From: Hsuehochloa calcarea | Lineage: Eukaryota; Streptophyta; Magnoliopsida; Poales; Poaceae | NCBI GenBank assembly: GCA_036346395.1 | Contig: CM070615.1 | Coordinates: forward strand, 8,809,534 to 8,873,533 | DNA: 64,000 nt | Reading direction: 5' to 3' | Shown here: piece by piece, positions 1-12,333 of the stretch | How the letters are laid out: the number at the start of each line of letters is the position of its first letter | Position numbering within the stretch: position 1 is the stretch's first letter | Notes under the pieces: model-generated | Database searches by the model: none | Told to the model about the DNA's origin: nothing | The model's input: the letters and a program-made list of their open reading frames with translations, nothing else | Position numbers and translations under genes: made by a program

Positions 1-499
1 TGCATTTCATCCATTCATATGATTTCTATCATTCCATGTTCTTACTCTATATTGTGACTGTCATATTCTTATTCATTGTTGTTCATACTATTCTGTTGTA
101 CTTGCTGAGTCGTGGACTCATTCTTGCCGTGTTTATTTGTTTTAGGTAAATAATGAGAACGACATGCTTGGTAGGGAATAGTCACTGATCACTTCATTCA
201 CTTCACATTATTCATTTTTAAATAGATGAACTAGTCATTACCTTTCATTTGAGTTGAATTAGTAATTGCCTAATGATCTTGGTATAGTCTATTGATAAAT
301 TTATCAAAAATGATTTACTATGATTGGATAATTAGAGTTTTGATATGTTATTGAGTTCTGATTCAATCCACATATATATTCATTCTGTTAGCTGTTGTTT
401 TTATGTTATTAGATGAAAGATTCTTGAAATTAATTCATAGTACTGCTTGGTGTTAGACTTTTGGTAATATCTTGGCTTCCGCATAGTCAGGGTGTTACA
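1..499 (+). mobile_element. 3' part of a Ty3/gypsy 5' LTR
   Basis: This is the last ~500 bp of an LTR that starts outside the window. It ends in AGTCAGGGTGTTACA, nearly the same end as the two LTRs at 16887-19042 and 23535-25705. It also shares the upstream TTGCTGAGTC..CTCATTCTTGC stretch and a GGTAAATAATGA segment with them. The base order beyond those blocks is diverged, so it is a related but not identical family. The primer-binding site that should follow is damaged: the sequence continues GTAGAGCCGGATGA, where an intact copy (19043) has GTTGGTATCAGAGC, so about seven bases appear deleted. Confidence 0.75.
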
Positions 500-1067
500 G
501 TAGAGCCGGATGAGATGCATGTTACATTGCGAGGATGCCGCCTCTCTGGACGATCCCGAGACACTGTGATCGCTTTGCAAGGATGTCGTAGCCTGTGTCT
601 ACAGGAGGCGGGAGCATCGTCAGGGCTATGGAGGCTATCTCATCGAGTAGTCCACTTGAATTTTTTGGCTTAGCCAGTTTAAGGATAGGAGAGTCACCCT
701 TTAGGCGGTAGATTGTGTATTTAGGTTCGTTCTTATTTCTTCTATTTGAGTATGAACTGCAAAGCCCCTAAGGCATTTGTTGCAGCCATACTAAGATCTT
801 AATTAATATAAGTATTTAAATTGAGTTTTCTTAAACTATATTGGTTGGTTTAACCTACCTCTGCCTAGGTCGTGACTCATCTTGTGCTTGCTACCTTATC
901 TAACACATGGAGCTTCACCAGATGGTTCAGATCGTCATGCTGCTGCAAGTGGTTGCAGCACCCCTGTGTCATAAGTTAACGAGCAGACCCTCGCAGGAGC
1001 AGTTTCACATCAAGCACCCCCAATCGACCTACAGAATTCTTGAGCTTTCATGGCAACTTAGACCCAA

Positions 1068-1650
1068 ATGATGTACACCATGATGAATCAGATTCATAAT
1101 ATGAACAATCAGAATAGCAATAACAATCACCACAACGGAACCCTAGTTGCTCATGGTCACCATGGACCATCCAAGCTAGCCGTGTCCATGAGAACTCGTC
1201 CGCCAATATTTTTCGGGCATGTCTCATCGGTTGAAGCCGATGATTGGTTTCGTGTCATTGAGAGGAAGCTGTTGATCACCTAATGCAGCGATCATGAAAA
1301 AGTTATATATATGCCACTCACCAGATGTAAGGCATAGCCGCCGAATGGTGAGAAAACTTCTGTGCAGCGCATGAGACGCAGCAAAACATTACTTGGAAAG
1401 AGTTTTCAGCAGCTTTTCGCCAGTATCATGTACCAGAAGGAATCATGGATCTGAAGAAGGATGGGCTCCGCGCTCTCAAGCAAGTAGGGATGTCAGTAAC
1501 TGACTATCTCAATAATTTTTCTCAGCTTGATCGCTATGCAGTGGAAGATGTCGCCATAGATAAGGCTCATCAGAGTCGTTTTCTCAAGGGATTGAATTCT
1601 AGATTGCAAGTTAATTTCAATGCCCATACTTTCCCGGACTTCTAGGAGCC
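1068..1650 (+). pseudogene. gypsy gag fragment (broken)
   Basis: Two overlapping reading frames carry parts of a Retrotrans_gag domain. 1068-1283 has an Asn/His-rich leader followed by the RPPIFFGH..ADDWFRVIERKL block typical of plant gypsy capsid. 1445-1645 has GMSVTDYLNNFSQLDRYA and a FLKGLN-type segment, the second half of the same domain. The two halves are in different frames, and stop codons lie between them, so no single protein can be made. It belongs to the outer gypsy element and precedes its zinc knuckle and pol. Confidence 0.8.
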
Positions 1651-1710
1651 AGTCAATAAAGCTTTAATTCTGGAAGACAAGCGCAAAGAACTGGAAGATA
1701 GCACAAACGC

Positions 1711-3296
1711 ATGATGGCTCAGCAAGGGAGTCACCAATTACATCAGAAGGCAAGAACAGTTTTGCAACACTTTAATCGTTTTCTGCCGCAGAACTCTTTC
1801 AGGACGCCTACACCAACTTCGACACCTCGTCCTGTGGCTCAGAATTTTTGTAACCTGATAACAGCCAACCCCAATCCAGGGAACAACCAGCAGAGTGGAG
1901 CTATAGTTTGGTTTTCCTACCGTCAGCCAGGACACTTCGCCCACCAATGTCTGCAAAAGGGAACAATAACTTCAGTAGGCTTCAACCTTGGAGCTACACC
2001 AGCCAAGACACCAGCGCTTAACAACAATCAGGGAGCATCTCAAGTTTACAGCCAATCCGGAGGAGCACTGCAATCCGTGGTCAGAGGTCGTGTCAACCAC
2101 ATCACTCTGGAAGGAACCCAGGGAGCACCCGACGTCGTACTGGGTAAGTTTATAGTAAACTCAGTACCTGCATCAGTTTTGTTTTATTCTGGAGCTTCGC
2201 ATTCGTTTGTTTCTTCCGTTAGTCAACAGTCTGAAGACTGTATCTTTGGAAGAGGTGCCTGTCGTCAGAGAATATCCTGGTGTGTTTCCAGAAGAGTTAC
2301 CAGGAATGCCACGGGACAGAGATATCGAGTTTGTCGTCGATCTAGTACCAGGAACAGCACCAATTTTAAAGAAACCTTATCGGATGCCAGCTGATAAGTT
2401 GGTAGAGATGAAGAAGCAGATTGAAGAACTTCTTGAGAAAGGTTTCGTAAGACCTTGTTCGTCGCCATGGCGAGTGCCAGTCTTGTTTGTCAGGAACAAG
2501 GATGGAAGTATCAGAATGTGTATTAATTATCGTTCTCTGAATAAAGTCACCGTCAAGAACAAGTATCTACTGCTCAGAATTTATGATTTATTTGATCAGA
2601 TGAAAGGAGTCGGAGTGTTCTCCAAGATCGATCTGCAATCAGGTTACCATCAATTGAAGATTTGTCTGAAGGACATACCGAAGACCGCTTTCTCAACGCG
2701 ATACAAATATTATGTGTTTTTAGTCATATCCCTTGGTCTGATTAATGCCCCTACCTACTTCATGAACATGATGAACAAGGTATTCATAGAATATTTGGAC
2801 AAGTTTTTAGTAGTATTCATTGATGATATATTGGTTTACTCCTTGTCAAAGAAGAATACGCTGGACACCTGAGGTTAATCCTGGAGAAACTTATATAGCA
2901 TCAGTTGTATGCTAAGTTCAGCAAGTGTGATTTCCGGAAGAAGTAAATTGATTTCCTAGGTCACGTGATGACAGCTGAAGGAGTAGCAGTTGACCCGGGT
3001 AAAGTCAAAGTAGTGTTATATTGGGAGCAGCCCAAAATTGTAACTCGGATTTGCAATTTCTTTGGAATGGCGGGATATTATCGCTGTTTCGTCGAAGGAT
3101 TCTCAATGATTGCTAAGCCTCTTACGCAATTGTTGAAGAAGGAGAAAAAGTTCACTTGGACCCCAGCTTGTGAAGAAAGTTTTCAAGAATTGAAGAAGCG
3201 TTTGACTTCAGCCCCACTTCTAATTCTGCCGGATATTCAGAAGGATTTTGATATCTACTGTGATGCTTCGCATCAAGGATTAGGATGTGTCCTGAT
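1711..3296 (+). pseudogene. gypsy zinc knuckle, protease, RT and first part of RNase H (broken)
   Basis: A zinc-knuckle remnant (GHFAHQC, first Cys lost) lies near 1910-1955. A retropepsin remnant near 2160-2210 reads [10 protein letters not shown], where the family has Asp before Ser-Gly, so the catalytic Asp is lost. Reverse transcriptase spans about 2240-2872 in a different frame. It has the [17 protein letters not shown] and FIDDILVYS motifs, so the FIDD catalytic pair is kept. The thumb/connection and RNase H start (GYYRCFVEGFS, CDASHQGLGCVLI) follow at 2965-3296 after further stops. The RNase H reading frame is cut exactly by the hAT MITE and resumes at 4181. Confidence 0.88.
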
Positions 3297-4172
3297 TAGG
3301 GATGGCAATTGTGCCCGATTACCCGCGTGCCCACGGGCGAATACCCTAATGGAGGCGGGTATGGGCGTGTTTCTTTGCCCACGGGCATGAAAACGAGCAC
3401 AATTCCTTGCCCATCGGGTAAACGGGTGTGGGCATGGGTAAGCTCTACCCGTACCCGCTTCGCCCGATTACCCGTAACCTACCCGCATGTGTAAGGAACT
3501 ATGTCAGTTTGTATTTGTTGAACTTGATTAGTTGTCTTGTTGAACATTATATGTGAATTGTGATGAACTATATTAGTTGTTGAATGTGTGATGCACCATT
3601 GATTTGTGAATTATAATGAACTTGATGTATGCATTGCTCGCAAGTAACGAGCATGTCCGTGGGCGATGGGTACCCACGGGCGACGATGCATTATTCGCAG
3701 GTAAACGGGCATGAAAACGAGCACAATTCCTTGCCCATCGGGTAAACGGGTGTGGGCATGGGTAAGTTCCACCCGTACCCGCTTCGCCCGATTACCCGTA
3801 ACCTACCCGCATGTGTAAGGAACTATGTCAGTTTGTATTTGTTGAACTTGATTAGTTGTCTTGTTGAACATTATATGTGAATTGTGATGAACTATATTAG
3901 TTGTTGAATGTGTGATGCACCATTGATTTGTGAATTATAATGAACTTGATGTATGCATTGCTCGCAAGTAACGAGCATGTCCGTGGGCGATGGGTACCCA
4001 CGGGCGACGATGCATTATTCGCAGGTAAACGGGCATGCCCGCGGGCGACGGGTATGGGCGAGTTTTTTCGCCCATCGTCCTTCGCGGGTATGCCCGTGGG
4101 GGGAATTAGGGTTTGCGGGCATGGGTACGGGCGAGCACTATCCGTACCCGCCGCGCCCGATTGCCATCCCCA
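3297..4172 (+). mobile_element. Non-autonomous hAT element, 876 bp, TSD GTCCTGAT
   Basis: Terminal inverted repeats are TAGGGATGGCAAT on the left and, reverse-complemented, TGGGGATGGCAAT on the right. They are flanked by a perfect 8-bp target-site duplication, GTCCTGAT (3289-3296 and 4173-4180), as expected for hAT transposons. Removing the element and one TSD copy restores the gypsy RNase H reading frame across the site. The interior has no transposase. It is rich in short subterminal motifs of the CCCGTACCCG / GGGCATGGGTA kind and contains a 324-bp tandem duplication. Strand is nominal. Confidence 0.92.
3381..4037 (+). repeat. 324-bp tandem duplication inside the hAT element
   Basis: Unit 1 (3381-3704) and unit 2 (3705-4028) are almost identical, and a few bases of a third unit follow. 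Each unit includes an AT-rich core (GTAAGGAACTATGTCAG at 3491 and at 3815) bordered by GC-rich CCCG/CGGG motifs. The near-identity implies that the duplication is younger than most of the surrounding decay. Confidence 0.92.
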
Positions 4173-4904
4173 GTCCTGATGCAAGAAGGAAGAGCCGTCG
4201 GTTATGCATCAAGGCAGTTGAGACCCCATGAGGAGAATTATCCTACACATGATCTGGAATTATCTGATGTATTGCATGCTTTAAGATTTGGCATCATTAC
4301 CTCATCGGTAATCGCTGTGAAGTATACATAGATCATAAGAGCCTGAAGTATATCTTCACTGAGTTTGACATGAACATGAGATAGAGAAGATGGTTGGAGT
4401 TAATAAAAGGCTATAATCTTGTAATCCACTACCATCCCAGAAAAGCCAATGTCGTTGAAGATGCTTTAAGTCGTAAGAGCTACTGCAGTGCTTTGGAGGT
4501 GAGAGAGATTTGTTCAGAACTTCGTGAGAAATTTCAGAAGCGGAAGCTAGAAGTGATACACAAAGGATTCGTTGCCAGTCTATAGGTACAGTCTACTTTG
4601 GAGCAGCATATTTGTGAAGCTCAACTAAAAGATCTCATGTTTTCGGACATTAAGATCAGAATGACAGAAGGAAAATTTAAAGACTTCATCAAAGATGATC
4701 AAGATATATTGTGGATCAATGGACATATCTGCGTGCCAGATGTTGATGGGTTGACATAGCTATCTTGAAGGAAGCCCATGACTCAAATTCTTCGATTCAC
4801 TCTGGTAGTACTAAGATGTACCAGGATGTTAAGAATAAGTTTTGGTGGCCAAATTTAAAACGAGAAGTTGCAGAGTTCGTTGCCTTATGCGACGTATGTG
4901 AAAG
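4173..4904 (+). pseudogene. gypsy RNase H end and integrase zinc-binding domain (broken)
   Basis: After the hAT element the RNase H domain continues with [18 protein letters not shown] and NYPTHDLEL (4181-4260), then a YHPRKANVVEDALSRK block at 4420-4470. The H2C2 zinc-binding part of integrase follows near 4780-4900 and ends in a CDVCE-like sequence. Stops and frame changes occur at about 4330, 4390, 4585 and 4760. The reading frame ends abruptly at 4905, where an LTR-type sequence begins. Confidence 0.82.
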
Positions 4905-5940
4905 CATCTAGGCCCCTAAGATTTGTTTTAGTAATTAATGACAATATATGAATATGAGACTAACCTGTTTATTGAGTATTTATAAGGTTTGATTCCAGTG
5001 GTGGTTACAGAAATTTGGACATACATGCTTAAGGCCCAAGTCAAGGTACAAATAGTTTAAGATCTTTTTCATTTTACCGGTCTTAAGGTGAAAAGGTGGA
5101 AGACCGAATTATAGGTTAAATGTCATACTATTAACGGGGATCAAGTCTACTAGCTTGATAGCATGTTCTTGTGGACATTGGCTCAATCTAGGATCATGCA
5201 TGCACTCAAAACTTGTTTTAAAAGCAAATCTTGTTTTCTGAGACAAATCGGTAGTACCGGCATGTTGTCAGCGGAACTACCATTCTATGGTATGACCGGT
5301 CTTCCCATGGCGGAACTACTGCAAATCGGATGTACCGAAATTTTGCGGTACGTTTTTTCCAGAGAGACACCTTTTGGGTTATAGTTGTTCTCTTGGAAAT
5401 GCAGTAGTACCGGCGGTCTTTGAGCCGAACTACCGCAAGTCGGTTGTACCGAGCTAAGGCGCGGAACATTTTTTCCAGAACGGTGCATTTCCGTGTTCAT
5501 TTATTGATTTTCTATTGCAGAACTACCACTGTGCTATTCGCGGAACTAGTGCAGTTCGGTGCGACCGAAAAATTCTAGCAGTTCATTTTTTCCAGTATGC
5601 GGTATTTTTGATCTCCAAAGTAAACCGGTCTTACCACCATAAGTTGAGCGGAACTACCGCACGATCAATGGCGGTAGTACCGTACCAAGTTTCCAACGGC
5701 TCTCTCAGACATATTAAATGCTTCTGCTATAGCCATTGCTGTGCTGACATTGGTGGTGCGGTAGTACCGGCCATTACACGGCGGTACTACTGATTTCGCT
5801 GTTTTTTTCTGATATTTGCCTCCGACGGTCGTATTTGCTTGTGGGGGTATAAATACTGCCCCACCAGCTCTAGGACAGGAGGAGAACACTTCATTGAATA
5901 CCTTTGAGCCTAGAGCATTCACTCCACACCTCATTCACAT
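4905..5940 (+). mobile_element. Truncated LTR (U3 side) with CGGT/ACCG dyads and a TATA box
   Basis: It begins TGAAAGCATCTAGGCCCC, a start I associate with grass copia-type LTRs, directly after GTATG of the gypsy pol. The next ~900 bp contain about ten short imperfect dyads such as CGGTAGTACCG and GCGGAACTACCGC. A TATA-like GGTATAAATACTGCC at about 5847-5861 lies at the downstream edge. The sequence then stops resembling an LTR near 5940 and joins leader sequence of another element. No second TSD copy is visible, so the 3' end was lost. Confidence 0.6.
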
Positions 5941-6913
5941 GTTGTTTAAATTTTACAACAATCTAACATATCAAACTACACATCAATGATTTTCAAATTT
6001 TTAAATTCATACAAGAAATATATATGAGCATGGCAAGTTGTTAAATTCCAACTTAGTTAACAATCTTAAGCTAAAGCAAATTTCAATTTATATTGCTATA
6101 GACTAGTCATTTTCATGCTTCTAACTTTAATATGAAATACTAATCATACATCTTAATTTATATAAATCATTTTTAGTTATGATTTTTGCTAACAACCTGA
6201 GCAACAAGATATGCTTAAGTTAACTTAAAACTATATGCATGATCAAAGTGTAGGAATGATGATGCCTGACACATATATTGGGGTATTCTCTACCCCCCTT
6301 AAACATGTTGGTGCATAAGAAATGAAATGAGGAGAGAATGAGCATAAGATAAGTAAACGGGCAACACTTAGACAATAATTCCTATTATGAATGCATAATT
6401 CCAAAACCTTGCAACTCAAGATCCAAATGGGTGTACTAAGGCTCAAGGCCAGTATAAGATTCAATTGAACCACAGTTAGTTTCTGATATAGTTGCTATAC
6501 ATGCTGCCTGTAGGCGATGCGCAACTATTTGGAAACAAAAGAGACCAAATGATTATATTCCAAAATACAGCGTCTACAATATAATTAGGGTGTATATAAT
6601 CTAAGAATAATCCTAATTTTACGGGAAGGCAACATCTTCTCGTCCTGTCAGCATTGCCCTCACCAATTGACTACTTAGCGTGTCTACTGTTGGAGTAAAG
6701 AGACGAACAACGGAGAAAATTTGCTTTACACAAATCAAATGAATTGTGAGATAAGAATTAGATGCTAGGATGGGTAAGAAAGAAAAGAATCATATTACTT
6801 ACATTTTTGCCAAATTTTTGCTAGTTTTGAAAATACTTTTTGCAAACCAAATTCCTAACATCGTCCATTGCTACGACTTTAACCTACAGTCAACACAGCT
6901 CTGATACCAACGC
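5941..6913 (-). mobile_element. Leader region of a minus-strand gypsy element
   Basis: Read on the minus strand, the LTR end at 6914 is followed by GCG and then TTGGTATCAGAGC (plus strand GCTCTGATACCAACG, about 6899-6913), a tRNA-iMet primer-binding site. The ~950 bp beyond it are AT-rich with no gag or pol similarity that I can see. The element is cut off at about 5940 before any coding domain. 6243-6473 holds only a chance open frame. Confidence 0.7.
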
Positions 6914-9900
6914 TGTGAGGACCCCGGAATATTGGAGGTTTGTATCAAATTAATAATCATACCAACAGCATAATTCTTAATCAAGAACAATCAAGTCTTA
7001 ATTAAAAATTATACTAGAAGTACAATTCTTAACAAGATACAAATCCAATATTCAGGTTCCCGGATATGCCTCTCATGGTAGCTCCTAGGATTAGCTGCTA
7101 ACATAAGCATATCCTTACAACATGATATCACAAGCATACACGATTGAAATACATTAGTAAAAATTTACAGCGGAAACATTAGGTAAACCAGAAATGGAAA
7201 ATGAAGTAATAAAATAAATTCTCCAGTGGAGCGCCACAACCCAAGGGCAACTTGACTGGGATTAAAGCCGAAGTAACCCCGTAATCGCTTCAACTTGAAA
7301 TATTTCTAGGGCGTTCTTTACCTGCAACAAGTGGACAATTCCACTGAGTACGGAAGGTACTCAGCAAGACTTACACAAACTATTTAAAATAAAGTGTTTG
7401 AGAGGTTCTATACAAAGGATTAGAATTTGTAGATGCATAAGGTTAACAACAGGAAGGTTATAATGGTTAAATTTTGCAGAAAGCAATACATCTTAACCTA
7501 TACTTGCTAGGTTTCAACAAAGCATTTTATAAATCAATTTGGACTAAAACAGTAAACAAATGAAAGCATGATCATAATTGGTATCAAAATCAAGTGGCTA
7601 CAACCACTAGCAATACATTGCATGATTCCCTATCATGCCGAAACAATTTCCATACAAAATTTTATTTTCAAAATATATACAAAGCGCTATTCAAATTCAA
7701 GCGTTGTCCGTAACCGTGGACACGGCTATTCGAATAGTTTTAATCCCTGCAAGGGTGTACATCTTTACCCACACGACTTAGTTAGCCCGTAGCCTCCGGA
7801 ATAATAGCACACTGCCTTTGGTATGCCTACGTAAACTAAGATCTGTATTTTTCAACAAGTTGACACTATTGAGCTGGAATACCCATGTGTGACTGATCCC
7901 GCTCAGTACAAGTTACTAGTAGAACCTGCCAACCGGGGGCCCACATGTTTTGCCAGGAATGCCGATCCGAAAAAACAGAAATTAAATGACAGAAAGTAGA
8001 GCTGTGCTAGCTGCACATATTAATTCACAATCGGAGCCCTTAAGGTACATACATGTGATGGAACGCATGTATGGCCTCACCCTTCTAAGAACATATGATA
8101 TAGATACGAAATCAAACACATATGTTCTCACTTTCCTGTTTTCCAACTCAATAGCATTAACCTTTTACTTAACCAAACAGCGCCCATACACTGCGTGTGG
8201 AAGTACGTTGGGGCTTGAATCATCCAGTCGATGTTCAGTCCTTAATCAATCCAGACAAGACAACCACATTTCCCAATCTCGTGCACTAAGGCACCCTCAC
8301 TAGCATCCACTTGTCCAGATTTAAAATCAGTGTGAATAAACAAAATTTTACTTTCATTTCAGATTTAAATAGACTGAACAAGGAATCAAAATAAATGAAA
8401 TTCATTTAATGTTTCCAAGTTTGGTAAAATAAAATTGACACACTACAGACTGCATGGCTAAGCAATCTCAGGCATAAGTAGTTTAATATAGAAACACTAC
8501 CTTAAGTTTGATTGTATGATCAGATAAAAGATAATCCTCAAGTGTTGGGTAGTAACTAGCTATTGACAGATCACAAATAAATTTTTAGGAAATTAGCATG
8601 CAACAGTATCACTGTGTTATGTAAATCTACGGTTCAAAAATTGGGATCAACATGGTGCAAAGAGGATGCTTGCCTTATGGATGTCCACTTGTTGACTCTC
8701 GGAGGCGTTATTGTTCACTCCGCAATTCGTAATCTAGAGAGAAAATACGAAAGCGAATAAATACCAATAAAATTGAGAAATCCAAAATGCTAAAAAATGC
8801 ATGATAATTACATATTAATGAGGTTATGATTCTATATGCATTTAGGTCTAGATTTTAGTTTAATTAGAGTTCAATTTCTTATGGACTGGTTAAAGTTAAT
8901 TCAATTTCTGGTGGAATCATAATGACTAACGATACCTAGAGTTTAGGTGATATGGTTTTCCTTAACATGACACCTAGTACTCACAAACACTCTCTACTTA
9001 TTTTTAGTTTTACAAAAATATTCTACACCAATTCACCTAATCAACTAAATACTTAACTACCAAATCATTTATTCCCCTAATTACCTACCCTCATTAACCC
9101 TTCCTATTTCTACCCCTAACTCACGGCCGACACTCTCCCCTGCTTATCCTTCGGCCGACCAGCCCCGGGTCATCGCCCCCAACTCATTAGTTCGGCTTCC
9201 TCCCCCAGGCTCATCTTCCTTCACTCTCTCCTCATGGCGCCGCCGCCTTGGCTCCCGGCCTGGCTCTGGCTCCGCCGCCTTCAGTCGCTCCAGCACCTAG
9301 CGCCTCCGGCATCTCCAGCCCATCGCCCGGTTTTGCGCGCTCCCCCTTCCGGCCGGCCCTCGGCTCTCTCTCTTCCCGGTTCTCTACGCCGCCTCCTTCT
9401 TCGCCCGGCGCAGATGCACCCCCAGGCACCACCGCTCCCGACTCCTCCTTCCCCCAGCTCCCCCTCCGGCCGGCGCGCTTCGGCTCGGCCGGCTCGGCCT
9501 CCCGGCAGCCGGCCGTCTTGGCTTCTCAAGATCTGACCCTCTGCTGCTCGGCCGCCCGCTCTCGGCTCGTCCTGCTACTGGACTTGGTTCCCCCGATCCA
9601 ATTTGGTTTTAGTTAGTTGATTTCAGTATTAATGCTCATTGATTATTTATGTATGCATGCTTATGAAGGTTGATCTGAGGTGGTGAATGCTACTGGAGGT
9701 GGGGGATGATGGATCGGTTGCTACTGGGTAAGTCCTCATCTGATCTCCCTCTACTCCTACCCCTACTACTCTGCGATGATGACTGAGATGCGCTTTGATG
9801 TTACTGAGGTCTGGTGATTGATGATGTGCAAGTGATGTGCATGATGATGGGTACTAGGGTTACCTCTTGGTGATATTTGGGGCTGGGAGAAGAGGGTGGC

Positions 9901-11320
9901 GATCTTGGCTTTGTCTTTGGTGTTCCTCTCGTGCACCCTTCTCGCCGTGTTCCTCCTCCTCCTGGTTCCTTGGCTTCCTTCCTCCTCTTGCTCCTGGCTG
10001 CTGCTGCTGGCTTGCCTTCGGCTGGTTGCAGCAATAGATTGATGATGGTGATGCTGGCTTGGCTTGGCATGGTGATTTGCTCCTGGCCTTTGCTTTGGTT
10101 GTCTTTCTCTTGATTTCCTTCGGTGGTGCACTGAATGATGTTGGGCTTGTGTGTGCCGGCTTGGCTGGTTTTACCTTCGGTTCTTGCTTCTGAGAAGAGA
10201 TGGAAATGGGGTGCGGCTGAAGGGAATTGGCTACTGGGGAGGAAATGTGTTGCTTGCTTCTGCTGGGGAAGAATTGGGGAATGGGGTGAGGCTCTGGGTG
10301 CTAGGTCGGACAGGGGAATGAACCGGCAAGAGAAGACTCTGGAATTTTGCTGTGCTGTCGCCCGATTGTGCTTTGCTAGTTCTCGGTGCTTTGCTGCCTC
10401 CCGGCTGGTGTTTGTAGTGGAGTCTGGTTGGTGAGGTGCATGTGATGTCATTGCAATCTGCTAATGACGCTCATGCCTTTGTGTTTATCCGAATGTCTCC
10501 GTAAGATATTCTTGGGTTGGGGCATTTTTGGTCCATTGGTTAGCAATTCATTATGCAAGGGATTTGCGATAGTTGAGGCAATTCAGTGTACGTAGGTTTT
10601 GGATTTCCCTAAATGCCGAATGATGAAAACCTACGGACATAAGACGGTGACGATTTACTTAGGTTAGTCTAGGTATCATGGGTATCCCGGTACCGACTAA
10701 TCTGGGTTAGCCTGGTGACTTGAAAATCAAGATGTCGGTTAACCTAGGTTGGTGCGGGTGGTGTCGATACTCAGGGTGCCGACTAATCTAGGTAGATCAG
10801 GGAACCATGATGATTCTTATGGTACACTGACGGCAATTTATTTTATTCTAACTCTATTATATTGCTTTAGGAACAACTAATTGTCTTTTGACTGATTGGC
10901 GGACTATGGAGCTGCAATTGGTGTTTCGAATTGGGTCGAGGAAGATGGTTTGACTGGACAATGATGGATGGCAAGATTTCAAGGAAGGCTTTTGGCGACA
11001 AAAAAGCAAGTTTTATTTTAACATTTTGTAAATTACTCAAAGTTGTAAAACATAATCTGATCTGATGTAAATAAATTCTTGTTTTACTTGTATTGAGAAG
11101 ATTGTTATTTATGATAAACATTGTAAGGTTTAATTAAATTATTTCCCAGAGAATTTCATAAGTATTTATTGTTGTCTCTCTTTGGAACTGTGATTGGAGT
11201 TACATGTTAGACTTTGATTAGGATATTTACAAATGCAAAAAATTATGCAAATGCTTCAGAAATATCAAATATAATATAAAATGCATATAATTACTGTTTA
11301 TTAAAATTGGGGCTGTTACA
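6914..11320 (-). mobile_element. Long gypsy LTR on the minus strand, 4.4 kb
   Basis: On the minus strand it begins TGTAACAGCCCCAATTT (at 11320) and ends GGGGTCCTCACA (at 6914), next to the primer-binding site just beyond. It carries the conserved block with TATTCGAATAG at 7704-7770 and an extremely GC-rich segment at about 9220-9600, probably the untranslated leader. Open frames in the GC-rich segment run on both strands and look like composition artefacts. The plus-strand side joins the integrase core of the outer gypsy element at 11321. No matching TSD is seen at the two ends of the composite, so boundaries were altered by recombination. Confidence 0.75.
7704..7770 (-). promoter_or_regulatory. 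Conserved LTR block (copy in 6914-11320 LTR)
   Basis: On the minus strand this reads GGGTAAAG, then TGTACA, a Pst-like TGCAG, AAAACTATTCGAATAG and CCGTGTCCACGG. The same ordered set of motifs appears in three other LTRs here (14824-14892, 16622-16689, 58841-58909), although the sequence around them differs. Its function is unknown. Confidence 0.7.
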
Positions 11321-12309
11321 GTATTAGTTGATCGTTTGACTAAAGTTGTCCATTTCTTACCAGTCAAAACTACTTACTTAGGAAATCATCTTGCAGAGTT
11401 GTATATGTCAAGAATTGTCAGTTTACATGGTGTGCCCAAGAAGATAGTGTCAGATCAAGGATCCCAGTTCACCTCGCATTTTTGGTCGAGTCTGCCTGAA
11501 GCTTTGGGAACTCACTTGAACTTCAGTACTGCTTATAATCCCCAGACATATGGACAGACTGAAAGAGCCAATCAAATATTAGAGGATATGTTAAGAGCTT
11601 GTGCTCTAGCTAATGCTACCAGTTGGGATAAGAGTTTGTCATATGCAGAATTCTCGTACAACAGTAGTTATTAAGCTAGTCTGTAAATGCACAATTTGAA
11701 GCTTTGTATGATCGTGTTTGCAGAATCCATTTGAATTGGTAAGAAACAACTGAACGTTTGGTATTTGGACCGGATATTATCCAAGAAGCAGAAGAACAAG
11801 TGTTTATGATCAGAGAAAGATTAAACATAGCCCAATCAAGGCAAAAGAGTTATACTGATAACCGTTGTCGTGACCTCAGCTTTGAACTAGAAGATTTTGT
11901 TTATCTTCGAGTTACTCCTCTGAGAGGTGTAAAAAGGTTTCATACCAAAGGGAAGCTTGCCCCTAGGTATGTTGGTCCATTCAAGATTTTGGATCGTAGT
12001 GGAGAAGTAACGTATCACTTAGAGCTACCGTAGTCGTTAGCAGGAGTGCATGATGTCTTTCATGTCTCGTAGTTGAATAAGTGTCTTCGCGTGCTAGAGG
12101 AACAAACCCTATTGGATTCAACTGAGTTGAAAGAAGATCTCACTTATAAAGAGCAGACAGTCAAGATTTTGGATGTCATAGAGCGTTGTACCAGAAGCAA
12201 GACCGTCAGTTTTTGCAAAGTTCGGAGGAGCAACCACTCAGAAGGAGAAGCAACGTGGGAGCGTGAAGAAGAGCTGAAAGCCGAGTTTCCTAGCCTTTTC
12301 TCTAGCTAG
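11321..12309 (+). pseudogene. gypsy integrase core and chromodomain (broken)
   Basis: 11336-11674 holds the integrase core: DRLTKVVHFLPVKTTY, SDQGSQFTSHFW and YNPQTYGQTERAN, with the last two catalytic acidic positions kept. 11758-12033 is the C-terminal part, with a GPFKILDR segment near its end. 12073-12309 resembles a chromodomain (VKILDVIERCTRSKTVSF..ATWEREEEL), which marks a chromovirus of the Tekay type. Stops at 11674, 11740 and 12031 separate the pieces. The start of the core is missing because of the composite insert upstream. Confidence 0.88.
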
Positions 12310-12333
12310 CGTGAATCTTAGGGCCGATATTCC

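Noticed and set aside
9232..10451. GC-rich open frames, including a 216-codon minus frame at 9801-10451
   Set aside because: They lie within the 4.4-kb minus-strand LTR, have compositional bias and no recognisable domain or conserved homologue.
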